Shown here one piece after another: positions 50,632-63,143 of a stretch of DNA of 64,000 nucleotides. Each line of letters opens with the position of its first letter. The first letter of the stretch is position 1. The stretch is from Rhodococcus triatomae (lineage in GTDB: Bacteria; Actinomycetota; Actinomycetes; Mycobacteriales; Mycobacteriaceae). The notes beneath the pieces are model-generated. The model made no database searches and was not told the origin of the DNA. It saw nothing but the letters and a program-made list of their open reading frames with translations. The stretch is from positions 3,038,001 through 3,102,000 of the forward strand of contig NZ_CP048814.1 in the NCBI RefSeq assembly GCF_014217785.1, in the 5' to 3' direction. The translations under genes and the position numbers were made by a program.

Positions 50632-51788
50632 CCGTGACGATATCGGACGTCGACGAACGCGTGGAGTTCTCGACATTGCTGGACAGTGTGTTCGACGAGC
50701 GGGTGAACGGGCTGATCGAGGAGGCGGATCGGACGGGCACGTTCCCTCGCCAGATCATCGCGGCGTTGGGCGACGCCGAGGTGTTCGCCCGTAAGTGGCA
50801 GCGAGGGCACGTCCCCGATCTCCATCTGCTGTTCGCGCTCGCGGAGCGGCTGGGCCGTACCGGGTCGGCGGGCATCTCCGTCGGCGTCAGCCTGCACGAT
50901 TCGGCGATCGCCATCCTGCGCAGGTTCGCCCGCTCCGACATGCTCGTCGATCTGACCGAGCGGGCGATCCGCGGGGACGCCGTCGTGTGCCTCGGCGCGT
51001 CCGAGGCCGGGGGCGGCTCGGATCTCCAGGTCGTGCAGTCCACGGCGACTCCGGTCCCGGGCGGGTATCGGGTCCGGGGTGCCAAGAAGTTCGTCTCCCT
51101 GTCGACGGTGGCCGACGTGGTGCTTGTCGTCGTACGGGCGGGTGACACCGCGCGCAGCGCCGGCGAACTCGCTCTGATCGCGTTGGACCGCAACGACGTC
51201 GAGGTCGGCCCCGCCTACGAGAAGCTGGGTGCGCACTGTCTGGAGACGGCCCCGATCACGTTCGACGTGGAGGTGCCCGCCGAGGCGTTGGTGGCCCGTG
51301 CCGGAACCGGTCTGGCGGCACTGAGCTGGGGTCTGGCACAGGAACGGCTCTCGATCGCCGGACAGGTGGTCGGCGCGTGCGATCTCGCGATGGGAATCAC
51401 GGTGGCGAGGCTCAAGTCGCGTGAACAGTTCGGTAGCCGGTTGTTCGATCACCAGGCGCTGCGGCTTCGGTTCGCCGACCTGCAGGCGCGGCTGGACGTG
51501 TTGCGGTGGGCTCTGCAGGGTCTGGCCGCCTCGGGCCAGGTCCCCAGCATCCGCGCGGCGTCGGGGCTCAAGGTCACCGCCGCGCGTCTCGGGGAGGAGG
51601 TCATGTCCGAGTGCCTCCACGTGTTCGCCGGGGCCGGCTATCTGGTCGGTCAGGCACCTGTCGAGAAGTGGTGGCGTGAAATGAAACTGGCGCGGGTCGG
51701 CGGCGGGGCCGACGAGGTGTTGTGGGAGCTGGTCGCGACCGGTCTCACCCCTGATTTCGACGGCTACGCACGGACGGTGAGCGAATGA
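50628..51788 (+). CDS. Acyl-CoA dehydrogenase 2
   Basis: A 386-residue flavin dehydrogenase. GASEAGGGSDLQVVQSTATPVPGGYRVRGAKKFVS is close to the standard flavin and substrate motif, followed by the helical domain (GLAALSWGLAQERLSIAGQVVGACDLAMGITVARLKSREQFGSRLFDHQALRLRFADLQARLDV). It probably introduces a double bond in the acyl chain, by analogy with ACP-acting dehydrogenases such as those of tambjamine and prodiginine-like pathways. 4-bp overlaps with both neighbours. This copy, unlike the first dehydrogenase-like gene, looks catalytically complete. Confidence 0.87.
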   Translation: MTVTISDVDERVEFSTLLDSVFDERVNGLIEEADRTGTFPRQIIAALGDAEVFARKWQRGHVPDLHLLFALAERLGRTGSAGISVGVSLHDSAIAILRRFARSDMLVDLTERAIRGDAVVCLGASEAGGGSDLQVVQSTATPVPGGYRVRGAKKFVSLSTVADVVLVVVRAGDTARSAGELALIALDRNDVEVGPAYEKLGAHCLETAPITFDVEVPAEALVARAGTGLAALSWGLAQERLSIAGQVVGACDLAMGITVARLKSREQFGSRLFDHQALRLRFADLQARLDVLRWALQGLAASGQVPSIRAASGLKVTAARLGEEVMSECLHVFAGAGYLVGQAPVEKWWREMKLARVGGGADEVLWELVATGLTPDFDGYARTVSE

Positions 51789-53074
51789 CCGCCCTGACGA
51801 ACGCGTCGGCGGCCGACGAGGCGTCACTCACCGGACTCGACGAGTTCTTTCTCGGCATCGAGAGCGCACGACGACCGACACACTGGGCACTCGTCTTCGA
51901 GCTGAGCACGGACGGTGCGGAGATCACGGCCGACGAGCTGACCGAGCGGATTCGCGAGCGAGTCGCCACGTCCGGTCTCTTCCGGCTCGCACTCTCCGGA
52001 ACCGGTCGCCGGGCCCCTCGCCTGGTCGAGGCGGTCGACTGGGATCCGGCACGGAACGTCGAGATCTGCCGGACGGTCGGTGACGAGGCAGGCGATGCGC
52101 TGGTCGAACGGCTGATGTCCGAGCCGTTGCCCAGGGATCGTCCGCTGTGGCGCGTGGTGGCGGTGGAGCAGGAACGTCCACGTCGGCGGCGGATCGTGTT
52201 GGCTGTGCACCATTGCATGTCGGACGGGATCGCCGGGGCCGGCTTCGCGCGTCTGCTCGCCGACGGCGACGAGGCCGGATTGGCGCACCTCGACCGGTAC
52301 GTCGACTCGGACCGGTTCCGCTGGTCCTCCCCGGGCCGGGCCGTCGTCTCCCGGGCTGCCCGTTCCTTCGTCGCGTCCTGGCGGGGCGCGCGGCGCTCGC
52401 CCGGGTTGGCTCCCCTCGCATCCGGGCAACGCCGGGTGCGGACGGCGGCGGTGCCGGCCGTCGACTTCCGTGCTTCCGCCGTGGCCAACGGTGCAGGGTC
52501 GGCCGACTATCTCCTCGTCCTGGTCGAGGAATCGTTGCGCCGCGCCGCCGAGATCGCCGGGCTCGAGCCGGGGCCCGGCCGGGACGGGGTGCGGGTCCTC
52601 ACCCCGGCGACGTTGGACCCGAGCCTGCGGCACACCGGGAATGCCGTGTCGATGACGCTGGTCAATCTCACTCTGGCTCCCCGATCCCGCGTGGACGCAC
52701 TGGGGGAGATCCGGGCGCAGTTGGTCTCGGCCACGGAATCCGGAACCCAGCACGCCATCCCGGCCGTCTCGGCGCTGGGTGCCCACCTGCCGTGGGGTCT
52801 GCGCAAGGCCGCGTCACGGCGCACCGTGGCCACGATCAGGCCCGACATCCACGTCGGCCTCAACCCCGCGTACCACTCGATTCGCACGGTGCTCGGGCGC
52901 GAGGTCGGGAGTATCCGGCCGGTGTCGCCGCTACTGGGAAATTCGCTGTCGGTCACCAGTGTGCTGACCGGTGCGGAGCTCAGCGTCGGAATCACCTGGG
53001 ACCCGGTGGCACTCGGCGATTTCGGGGCCGACTTCGCCGCCGCGCTCGTTCACGCCGTGAGCGTGGCGAGCTGA
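51785..53074 (+). CDS. WS/DGAT-family acyltransferase
   Basis: A 429-residue condensing acyltransferase. The motif HHCMSDG at 142-148 (HHxxxDG) is the catalytic centre, and SLTGLDEFFLGIESARRPTHWALVFEL opens the family. The C-terminal NPAYHSIRTVLGREVGSIRPVSPLLGNSLSVTSVLTGAELSVGITWDP is typical. WS/DGAT enzymes join an acyl-CoA to a long-chain alcohol or diacylglycerol. Here an amine nucleophile is a plausible alternative, giving an N-acyl alkylamine. Shares 4 bp with the upstream gene; 52 bp before mmpL. Confidence 0.86.
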   Translation: MTALTNASAADEASLTGLDEFFLGIESARRPTHWALVFELSTDGAEITADELTERIRERVATSGLFRLALSGTGRRAPRLVEAVDWDPARNVEICRTVGDEAGDALVERLMSEPLPRDRPLWRVVAVEQERPRRRRIVLAVHHCMSDGIAGAGFARLLADGDEAGLAHLDRYVDSDRFRWSSPGRAVVSRAARSFVASWRGARRSPGLAPLASGQRRVRTAAVPAVDFRASAVANGAGSADYLLVLVEESLRRAAEIAGLEPGPGRDGVRVLTPATLDPSLRHTGNAVSMTLVNLTLAPRSRVDALGEIRAQLVSATESGTQHAIPAVSALGAHLPWGLRKAASRRTVATIRPDIHVGLNPAYHSIRTVLGREVGSIRPVSPLLGNSLSVTSVLTGAELSVGITWDPVALGDFGADFAAALVHAVSVAS

Positions 53075-53126
53075 CTCGCGGCACCGTCCACCGGGCCGGA
53101 TGCCATTCCAACGATAGGGATACTCG

Positions 53127-55445
53127 ATGCAGGACAAGAAGTTTCGGCGGCTGATTCTGATCCTCTGGCCGGTGGTATTGGTGGCGCTGGGGATACCCGC
53201 CCTGGCGGTGCACGACCGCGTCGGTGAGCCGAACCTGACGGTGAGCGGCAGCGCCTCCGAGCGCGCCGACCAGATCCTCGACGAGAGGTTCCCGGGATCG
53301 ACTGCCGTCGCGATCCTGCTCGAAGGCCCCGCGGACCAGGTCCGGATACAGGGAACGCGTCTGGCCACCGAGCTCGACGGTGCAGGGTACGGGCCCGTCG
53401 TCACGCCGTGGACCGACGACTCGGTGGCCGACGTGCTCGCACCCGAGCCGGGCACCGCGTTGTTGCTCGCCATGACCGGTGGATCCGAAGGCGCCATGAA
53501 GGACGCCGACGTGATCGTCGACCGGGTGGACGAGGTGATCGCCGACCCGGTGGCGGCGTCGATCACCGGCGAGGGAGTGGTGGGGAGCGCCCTCGAAGAG
53601 GCGGGCGTACGAGAACTCCGCAAGGGCGAACTGTACGCGCTGCCCCTGCTGATCGTGATCCTCCTGCTGGTGTTCCGGTCCCTGCTGGCCGCCGCGATCC
53701 CCATCGTGATCGGGGGGTCGGTGCTGATCGCGACGTCGGGCGTACTGAGCGTGCTCGCCGGTGCGGTCTCGCTCGACTCGCTGGCCATCAGTATCGCCTC
53801 GATGATGTCGCTGGCACTGGGCGTCGACTACTCGCTGTTGATCGTCTCCCGATTCCGGGAGGAACTCGCGCGCGGGCTGCAGCCGTGGGAGGCGGCCGCG
53901 CTTGCCCGGCGTACGGCCGGACGCACCGTCGTCGAGGCCGGCTGCGTTCTGCTCGCCGCGGTGAGTGCCGCGTTGCTCGTGGCTCCCGGCCCCTTCCTGG
54001 TGTCCGCGACCGTGGCGGTCGGTGCCGCCGCGGTCATGAGCGTGATCGCCGCGGTGGGAATCGTGCCGGTGCTGCTCGGCTTCGCCGGCCGCCGGATCAA
54101 CGGGCGGCGTGGCACCCGGACGCAGGAAACGGAGGGCGGCGTCGTGCTGCGCGCCTGCCGCCTCGCGCTGCGACGTCCGGTGCCGGTCGGGTTGCTGGTG
54201 CTGCTGGTCCTGATCCCGCTGTCCCTTCCCGCACTCGGAATGCGCACGGGGACACCCGGTGTGGAACTGCTGACGAAGGGCGAGCGTGCGCTCGCGGACT
54301 ACACCCGTATCTCGGAGGTGATGGGGCCGGGGTGGTCGGCGCCGTTCATCGTGGTGGCGCAGAACCCCGACGGCCCGGTCACGACGCCGGCACTCCTGAC
54401 CGAGCTCAGTGAACTGGAGGGCGAACTCCGCGAGACCGAGGGGGTCGCGGAGGTGCTGGGAGCCGGGGCGGTGGCCGACCGGCTGCTCTCGGTCGAGTCG
54501 CTCGATCCGCCGGCCCTGCTGTCCGCCGCTCGTTCGGCGGGGGTGGACGTGGGCCCGATGATCGCCCAGTCCCCGAACGTCCTGCAGTCCGGGTACCTCG
54601 GCCTGGCCGCTCTCGACGGGGCCCGCTCCGATCTGCGTGGACTCGCGGCGACGGTGGTCAACATCGATCTGGGCGGGGACACCGCACGTTTCGTGGTGGT
54701 CCCCGATGCACCGGCGGGGAGCCCGGAGGCCGTCCGGCTCTCGGACGAACTACGCTCGGCGGCAGAGAGTCTCGCCGGGTCGACGGGGATGACGGTGGTG
54801 GTCGGCGGGTCGGGCCAGCTGGTCGTCGATTTCGGCAAGGAGATCACGAGGTTGGTTCCGCTCCTTCTGCTGGTGTTGTCCGGGGCCTCCTACCTGGTGC
54901 TCGTCGTCCTGCTCCGGTCCCTGCTCGTACCCCTGGTGGCAGTGCTGCTCAACGTCCTCACCGTCGGGGCGGCGTTCGGTGTCCTGGCCCTGCTGTACGA
55001 CGGGACGGTCGGGCCGGAGCAGGTGCCCGTCTACATCGCGGGCACGGCCGTACTGGGGATCATGGGCATCATGTTCGGCCTGTCCATCGACTACCAGGTG
55101 TTCATGCTGTCGCGCATTCGTGAAGCGTGGCTCCGCACCGGAGATCCGATCGCGGCGATCAACGGCGGCATCGTGGGTACCGCCCGGGTGATCACCGGCG
55201 CAGCGCTGGTGATGATCGCGGTGTTCACGGGCTTCGCGCTCACCACCTTCCCGGTCAACCGGCAGTTGGGAATCGGGCTCGTGGTCGCCGTCCTGGTCGA
55301 TGCCACTCTGCTCCGGCTGCTGCTGTTGCCCGGCGCCCTGAAGCTGCTCGGTGCCCGGGCGTGGTGGTGGCCGGGCACGCCCCGCCCGCAGGTCCGCACC
55401 GAGGTCGAGCCGGAGCGCCAGGAACTGGTGCGCGCGGGAGAGTAG
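53127..55445 (+). CDS. MmpL-family RND lipid exporter
   Basis: A 772-residue RND protein with two MMPL halves, each with a long extracytoplasmic loop after TM1 and a bundle of spans. The Asp-Tyr proton-relay pairs are 234-235 (GVDYSLLIVSRFREE) and 655-656 (SIDYQVFMLSRIREA). MmpL proteins move lipids and lipopeptides across the inner membrane in mycolic-acid bacteria. As the last gene of the operon it should export the assembled lipid. No MmpS gene is adjacent. The 52-bp gap contains no terminator that I see. Confidence 0.93.
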   Translation: MQDKKFRRLILILWPVVLVALGIPALAVHDRVGEPNLTVSGSASERADQILDERFPGSTAVAILLEGPADQVRIQGTRLATELDGAGYGPVVTPWTDDSVADVLAPEPGTALLLAMTGGSEGAMKDADVIVDRVDEVIADPVAASITGEGVVGSALEEAGVRELRKGELYALPLLIVILLLVFRSLLAAAIPIVIGGSVLIATSGVLSVLAGAVSLDSLAISIASMMSLALGVDYSLLIVSRFREELARGLQPWEAAALARRTAGRTVVEAGCVLLAAVSAALLVAPGPFLVSATVAVGAAAVMSVIAAVGIVPVLLGFAGRRINGRRGTRTQETEGGVVLRACRLALRRPVPVGLLVLLVLIPLSLPALGMRTGTPGVELLTKGERALADYTRISEVMGPGWSAPFIVVAQNPDGPVTTPALLTELSELEGELRETEGVAEVLGAGAVADRLLSVESLDPPALLSAARSAGVDVGPMIAQSPNVLQSGYLGLAALDGARSDLRGLAATVVNIDLGGDTARFVVVPDAPAGSPEAVRLSDELRSAAESLAGSTGMTVVVGGSGQLVVDFGKEITRLVPLLLLVLSGASYLVLVVLLRSLLVPLVAVLLNVLTVGAAFGVLALLYDGTVGPEQVPVYIAGTAVLGIMGIMFGLSIDYQVFMLSRIREAWLRTGDPIAAINGGIVGTARVITGAALVMIAVFTGFALTTFPVNRQLGIGLVVAVLVDATLLRLLLLPGALKLLGARAWWWPGTPRPQVRTEVEPERQELVRAGE

Positions 55446-55495
55446 AGGGTAGCGATACGGCAGGACGGTCGAGGTCGACGGCTGCCTGCGGCCGG

Positions 55496-56392
55496 TCAGG
55501 TGTGACGGCGCAGGTAGCCGTCGACGACGGCGTGGAACGCACCGGGCTGCTCGAGCATCGGCAGATGGCCGCAGTGCGGGATGGTTGCGTTCTCCGCCGA
55601 CGGAATGCGTTCTGCGAGAGCGCGTACCAGCCGGGGAGGCGACACTCTGTCGTGGGCGGTCCCGACGCACAGCACCGGGCACCGGATGCGGTCGAGGCGG
55701 TCGAACGGATCCGCGAGGGCGATACTCGCGACCGTGGGCAGTGCCCCGGCCGATCCTGCGCCGGCCAGCAACAGCGACGCGGTCTCCTCGTCGTTGTTCG
55801 GTCCGGCCAGATACGGCCAGAGTGCCGCCCGGCGAAGGGTGTCGTGGCGGGCCACGACACGACGCAGGGCGGTGGGCACGGGAACCCCTGCGGTGAGCAC
55901 CTCGAACAACACCGCGGTGTTCGCCGGGTCGAGTCGTCGTCGCAGCGCACCGAAGGGCCCGGATCTCGCCGGCAGCGCGAACCAGGAGACGGCCCCGCAG
56001 ACCGCGATCGTCGCGGTCACGTGGTCAGGGTGTGTCGCGGCGTACCGCAGGGCCACGGGCGCGCCCATCGAATGGCCGATCACCACCGGCCGGTCCAGAT
56101 CCAGCAGGGCCCGTACTCGGTCGACGGTGTCCACCATCGCGTCGAACGAGCATCCGTTCAGCCGCGCCTGGGAGTCGCCGAAGCCGGGAAGATCGATCGC
56201 GACGACGCGGTGTCTGCGGGCGAGGAACGGGATGGTCCGCGCCCAGTGGGTCCAGCTCCCGGCCATACCGTGGATGAGCAGTACCGGGCGGCCGGTGCCG
56301 GCTTCGACGTAGTGCACCTGCCGTCCGGCGATCCGGACCCGGCCGGATCTCGGGGCCGCCGTGTCGGGGCCTCCTGACGTGTCGGCAACCAT
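55496..56392 (-). CDS. Alpha/beta-hydrolase
   Basis: A 298-residue alpha/beta-hydrolase. The oxyanion motif HGMAGSW lies near 41-47 and the triad is Ser 108 (GHSMGA), Asp 248 (AHDRVSPP) and His 276 (CGHLPML). The start at ATG 56392 removes a non-conserved extension and has AGG upstream. It is convergent with mmpL (50 bp) and divergent from the small membrane protein gene across the motif at 56469-56490. A role in hydrolysing or releasing an acyl intermediate of the cluster is possible, but it could equally be independent. Confidence 0.82.
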   Translation of the reverse strand: MVADTSGGPDTAAPRSGRVRIAGRQVHYVEAGTGRPVLLIHGMAGSWTHWARTIPFLARRHRVVAIDLPGFGDSQARLNGCSFDAMVDTVDRVRALLDLDRPVVIGHSMGAPVALRYAATHPDHVTATIAVCGAVSWFALPARSGPFGALRRRLDPANTAVLFEVLTAGVPVPTALRRVVARHDTLRRAALWPYLAGPNNDEETASLLLAGAGSAGALPTVASIALADPFDRLDRIRCPVLCVGTAHDRVSPPRLVRALAERIPSAENATIPHCGHLPMLEQPGAFHAVVDGYLRRHT

Positions 56393-56468
56393 CGACGTAC
56401 CTCGCTTTCCGGTCGGCTCCGCCCCCGGTGGCGGCGATTCCCTCAATTTACTGCCTTCGGCATGAAAT

Positions 56469-56490
56469 AGTGCACGTATCATGCACCATT
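56469..56490. promoter_or_regulatory. Operator-like motif shared with the lipid-operon promoter
   Basis: AGTGCACGTATCATGCACCATT contains an inverted GTGCA/TGCAC pair with a 7-bp spacer. It lies between the divergent hydrolase and small membrane protein. It matches the 44584-44605 sequence at 14 of 22 positions by hand count, with TGCAC, T, ATGCA and ATT in the same register. Likely site of the cluster's TetR. Confidence 0.55.
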
Positions 56491-56502
56491 GACCGAGAGG
56501 TG

Positions 56503-56895
56503 ATGCCCGTGCCGATTCTCGTGGTCTCGGGAGTGCTCGAGCTGACCGTGGGTGTGCTCTCCGGATGGCTGATGCTGCTCGCGTCCGACCGCCCCGCCTG
56601 GCTGCGTGCCCTGGGTCTGCGCGACGCGGGCTATCTGCGCAAGGGACACCTCGATCTGCTGTTCATGGGCGTCATCCAGGTGGCGGTCGGGGTCGCGGTG
56701 TCCCCGCTGCCGCTGTGGATCGCGATACCGATCGTCCTCGGGGCGGTCGTGCAGCCGCTGTCCTTCTTCGCGCTCTCGGCCCGGCCGTCGCTGCGCGAGT
56801 CTGCCGTGTTCCAGGCCGCGGAGTTGTCGGTCTTCGTGGTGTTCACGGCCGGCTGGCTCGCGCTCGCCACGCTGGTCGTGCTCCGTGTCCGGTGA
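56503..56895 (+). CDS. Four-span membrane protein of unknown function
   Basis: A 130-residue membrane protein from ATG 56503, preceded by GAGAGG. Hydrophobic segments are ILVVSGVLELTVGVLSGWLMLL, LDLLFMGVIQVAVGVAV, LWIAIPIVLGAVVQPLSFFAL and ELSVFVVFTAGWLALATLVVL. It recalls the small membrane proteins often annotated as DUF4345/DoxX-like, but I do not claim a family. It is divergent from the hydrolase and overlaps the cyclase gene by 11 bp if that gene starts at 56885. Confidence 0.6.
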   Translation: MPVPILVVSGVLELTVGVLSGWLMLLASDRPAWLRALGLRDAGYLRKGHLDLLFMGVIQVAVGVAVSPLPLWIAIPIVLGAVVQPLSFFALSARPSLRESAVFQAAELSVFVVFTAGWLALATLVVLRVR

Positions 56896-58441
56896 GCGCA
56901 CCGGAGTGGCACACGAGGTCGATGTCGACGTCGTCCGTTCGCGACTGACCCGGTCGATCGTCGTCTCCAGCCTGCTCGGAGTGGTCGTGATGAGCGGCCT
57001 CGTCGGGTTCGCCCTGCCCGGGGCGGAGGTCTACACGAGGCAACTCGCACCGGTGAACTTCGTCCTGATGCCGGCGTACATCGCCGTCGCCTGCGCGTTC
57101 GCGGCCGTCTACGTGCCTCGTCGCGTCGCGCGCCGCCTGCGCGAGGTTCTGGCAGCCTCGGAGCCGAGCCGGCAGGACCGCCTCTTCGCGGTGTCGATCC
57201 CAGTCGTCCTCACTCGGGCACAGGCCCTCGCCTGGGGCGGCTCGTTGGTGCTGCTTCCGCCCGCCTACGGCTATGTCGACGCCCGCTTGTTCCCGGTCAC
57301 CGCGGTGGCGATCGTCTGCGGCGGACTCGTCGTGTGCGCCAACAGCTATCTGTTGGCCGAGGCCATCGCACGACCGGTGTCCGCCTGGGCACTGGAAGGG
57401 GGGAACCCCCGACCGGACGGGGGATCGAACCTGTCCCTGCGGGCGCAGCTCGGCTGGCTCCTCGGTACCGGGGTGCCGTTGTTCGGGGTGATCCTGGTGG
57501 TGTCGGCGGAGATCCACTCCGGTGGATCGGACGTGGCGGTGTCGGTGCTGGCGATCGGCGTGGTCGGCCTCGTCGCCGGTCTCGTACTCATGATTCTCGC
57601 GAACCGCGCGATCGTCGCCCCCGTGCGTAGCGTGCGTGCCGCGATGGCCGCCGTCGAGAAGGGAGATCTCGACGTCGATGTCGTCGTGTTCGACGGCACC
57701 GAACTCGGTGACCTGCAGAGTGGATTCAACCGGATGGTCCGCGGGTTGCGCGAACGTGAGCGACTCCGCGACCTCCTCGATCGGCAGGTCGGCGCGCCCA
57801 TCGCCGAGACCGCCGTGCGGAACGGCCCGGAGTTCGACGGGCAACTGCGCGATGTCGCGGTGCTGTTCGTCGACATCGTGGGCTCGACGGGGCTCGTCGA
57901 ACGGTGCCCGCCGAAGGAGGCGGTTCGCCTCATCAACCAGTTCTTCCGGATCGTCGTCGGCGAGATCGCCGGTCACGGTGGCGTCGTCAACAAGTTCGAG
58001 GGGGACGGAGCGCTCGCGATCTTCGGTGCCCCCGAGGACCTCCCGGACGGCCGCTCGCGCGCGGTGGAGTCTGCCGCCGCCATCGTGCGGCGAGCCCGGG
58101 ACGAGCAGGTGCCCTACCGCATCGCCATCGGCATCAGCGCGGGCACGGTGGTCGCCGGTCACGTGGGCACGGACACCAGGTTCGAATACACGGTGGTCGG
58201 CGCCGCCGTGCACGAGGCGGCACGCCTCTGCGAGGTGGCCAAGCGGAGAGGCTGGAGCGCAGCCGCGGCCGGATCGGCGATCGCCGGGACATCGATCGCG
58301 GCGGACGCATGGGTCGCGTGCGGGGAGATCGCGCTGCGCGGCCGGAGCCGACCCACGGCGGTGTACCGGCTCGCCGCCGCCGGACCGGGTGAACCGGTCG
58401 TCCCGCCGGGTGCGTCCGCCAGGGGCGCGAGCGCCCGTTAG
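56885..58441 (+). CDS. Membrane HAMP-linked class III nucleotidyl cyclase, atypical site
   Basis: A 518-residue protein with six membrane spans (about residues 20-245), a HAMP segment (PVRSVRAAMAAVEKGDLDVDVVVFDGTELGDLQSGFNRMV) and a class III cyclase domain from about 315. Metal Asp residues are 330 (VDIVGST) and 374 (FEGDGAL), and the purine-contact Lys is 370. In the GDPVNEAAR-equivalent segment the sequence is GAAVHEAAR: the usual Asp is Ala 440 and the transition-state Asn is His 443, while Arg 447 is kept. I recall a similar Asn-to-His change in some mycobacterial HAMP cyclases. GTG 56906 is an alternative start. It ends 16 bp from convergent pknG. Confidence 0.85.
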   Translation: MSGERTGVAHEVDVDVVRSRLTRSIVVSSLLGVVVMSGLVGFALPGAEVYTRQLAPVNFVLMPAYIAVACAFAAVYVPRRVARRLREVLAASEPSRQDRLFAVSIPVVLTRAQALAWGGSLVLLPPAYGYVDARLFPVTAVAIVCGGLVVCANSYLLAEAIARPVSAWALEGGNPRPDGGSNLSLRAQLGWLLGTGVPLFGVILVVSAEIHSGGSDVAVSVLAIGVVGLVAGLVLMILANRAIVAPVRSVRAAMAAVEKGDLDVDVVVFDGTELGDLQSGFNRMVRGLRERERLRDLLDRQVGAPIAETAVRNGPEFDGQLRDVAVLFVDIVGSTGLVERCPPKEAVRLINQFFRIVVGEIAGHGGVVNKFEGDGALAIFGAPEDLPDGRSRAVESAAAIVRRARDEQVPYRIAIGISAGTVVAGHVGTDTRFEYTVVGAAVHEAARLCEVAKRRGWSAAAAGSAIAGTSIAADAWVACGEIALRGRSRPTAVYRLAAAGPGEPVVPPGASARGASAR

Positions 58442-58457
58442 TCGACAGCAGGGGCGG

Positions 58458-61772
<3,315 letters not shown>

Positions 61773-61776
<4 letters not shown>

Positions 61777-63143
61777 CGGTACTCCCGCAGCCGCGGCCAG
61801 AACCCGGCCACGATGCCGGCCAGTCCGATGACGGTGAGTACCACCGCGCCCTCCGCCAGAGCCGTGAGGACGTTCGACGCCGCGGCGATGTGGCTCCGCA
61901 ACGTCTGCCGGGCGCCGACGATCCCGTCGGTGAGTGCGTCGTCGACCTCCTCGAACCGCGCGGGCGCGTCCGTCGGCCCGTTGCCCACCGCGATCGCCGC
62001 GGCAGCGGGATAGTCGCCGGCGTCGAGGAGGGAATCCATTCGTTCGTGGGCGCCCGCCCAGTCGCGCCACGCGAGGAGGGCGCGTTCGACCTCGGCCCGC
62101 GCGACGGTCACCGAATCACTCGGTGGATACGCCGAGAGCACCTCCGTCAGGTGTGCCGACTTCTCCCGGTACGCCTCGTCGTACGGTGCGTCACCCTCCC
62201 TGCGCACCAGCTTCAACGTCTCCTCCGCACGCACCTGTTGCGCGGTGATCCGGGCGTCGGTCAGCTCGTGCAACGGCGTCGCGCCCCGGGTCAGGGCGCG
62301 ACCGGTGTCCAGGGAGGAGAACAGGCCCGCCACCATCAGCCACGCGAGCAGGACGACCGCGGACGCCGAGGCGACCATCAATCCCGGATTCAACGTCCGT
62401 CTGCTGTGCCGGGTCATCGCCATCTGGCTCGCGACCAGCGCGAGCACCGTCACCAGCAGGACGGCGAAGGCCGGCCAGGGTGGGCGTGAATAGGACCGCT
62501 GGGTGTCTGCGACCCGGCGTTCCTGGTTCGCGTGCAGCTCCTGTGCCATCGGCAGCACCGTCGTCTGCAGCAGTGTCGACGCCTCGCCGAGATAGGCCGA
62601 TCCCACCGGATTTCCCGCTCGGTTGTTGGCTCGGGCCGTCTCGACCAGCCCGGTGTAGGTGGTCAACCCCGACGAGATCGACGCCAGCAGGCGGGCGTTG
62701 TCGACATCGGTCGAGGCCAGCCCCGCCGTGGCGTACACCAGTTCCGCGGAGGCGACGGCGACGGCACGCAGGTACCGGTCCCGGACCTCCTCCGGCTCGA
62801 GGCCCCGCGAGATGAACGCCGTCGTCGCCGACGCGTCCGCGACGGACAGCGCGCTGTAGAGGTTCTGGGCAGAATTGGCGAGGGGTTCCGTCTCGGCCAG
62901 CAGGGTCTGCAGCGTGGCCTCCCGCCCGTTGACGGTCGCGACCGTGACGATCCCCGAGGTCAGGGTGAGCAGCAGCAGGACGATCCCCGTCGCGGTGAGG
63001 CGGGCCGGGGTGGAGCGCACGAACTCGCGTACCTCCGCCCGGCGACCCGGATCGGAGGGGCTGGAGCCGGGCTCGGCGGAACGGGACGCGTCGATACCGC
63101 GCACGCCGTGTGGCTGCGTCGACGGTATCTCCCGCGTCACCAC
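61773..63143 (-). CDS. glnX: Membrane signal transducer GlnX (Rv0412c-like)
   Basis: A 456-residue membrane protein. TM1 (LTATGIVLLLLTLTSGIVTVATV) is followed by a helical extracytoplasmic domain; then come two central spans (PAFAVLLVTVLALVASQMA, ASAVVLLAWLMVAGLF), a second helical outer domain and a last span (LAEGAVVLTVIGLAGIVAGFW). The layout is of a duplicated four-helix sensor. It relays GlnH amino-acid occupancy to PknG. GTG 63143 is the likely start. Called by order and topology. Confidence 0.87.

Noticed and set aside
44769-53074. Mycobacterial isonitrile-lipopeptide (Rv0096-Rv0101-like) cluster
   Set aside because: FAAL and ACP are shared, but there is no NRPS, no non-haem iron oxygenase for isonitrile formation and no FcoT-like thioesterase.
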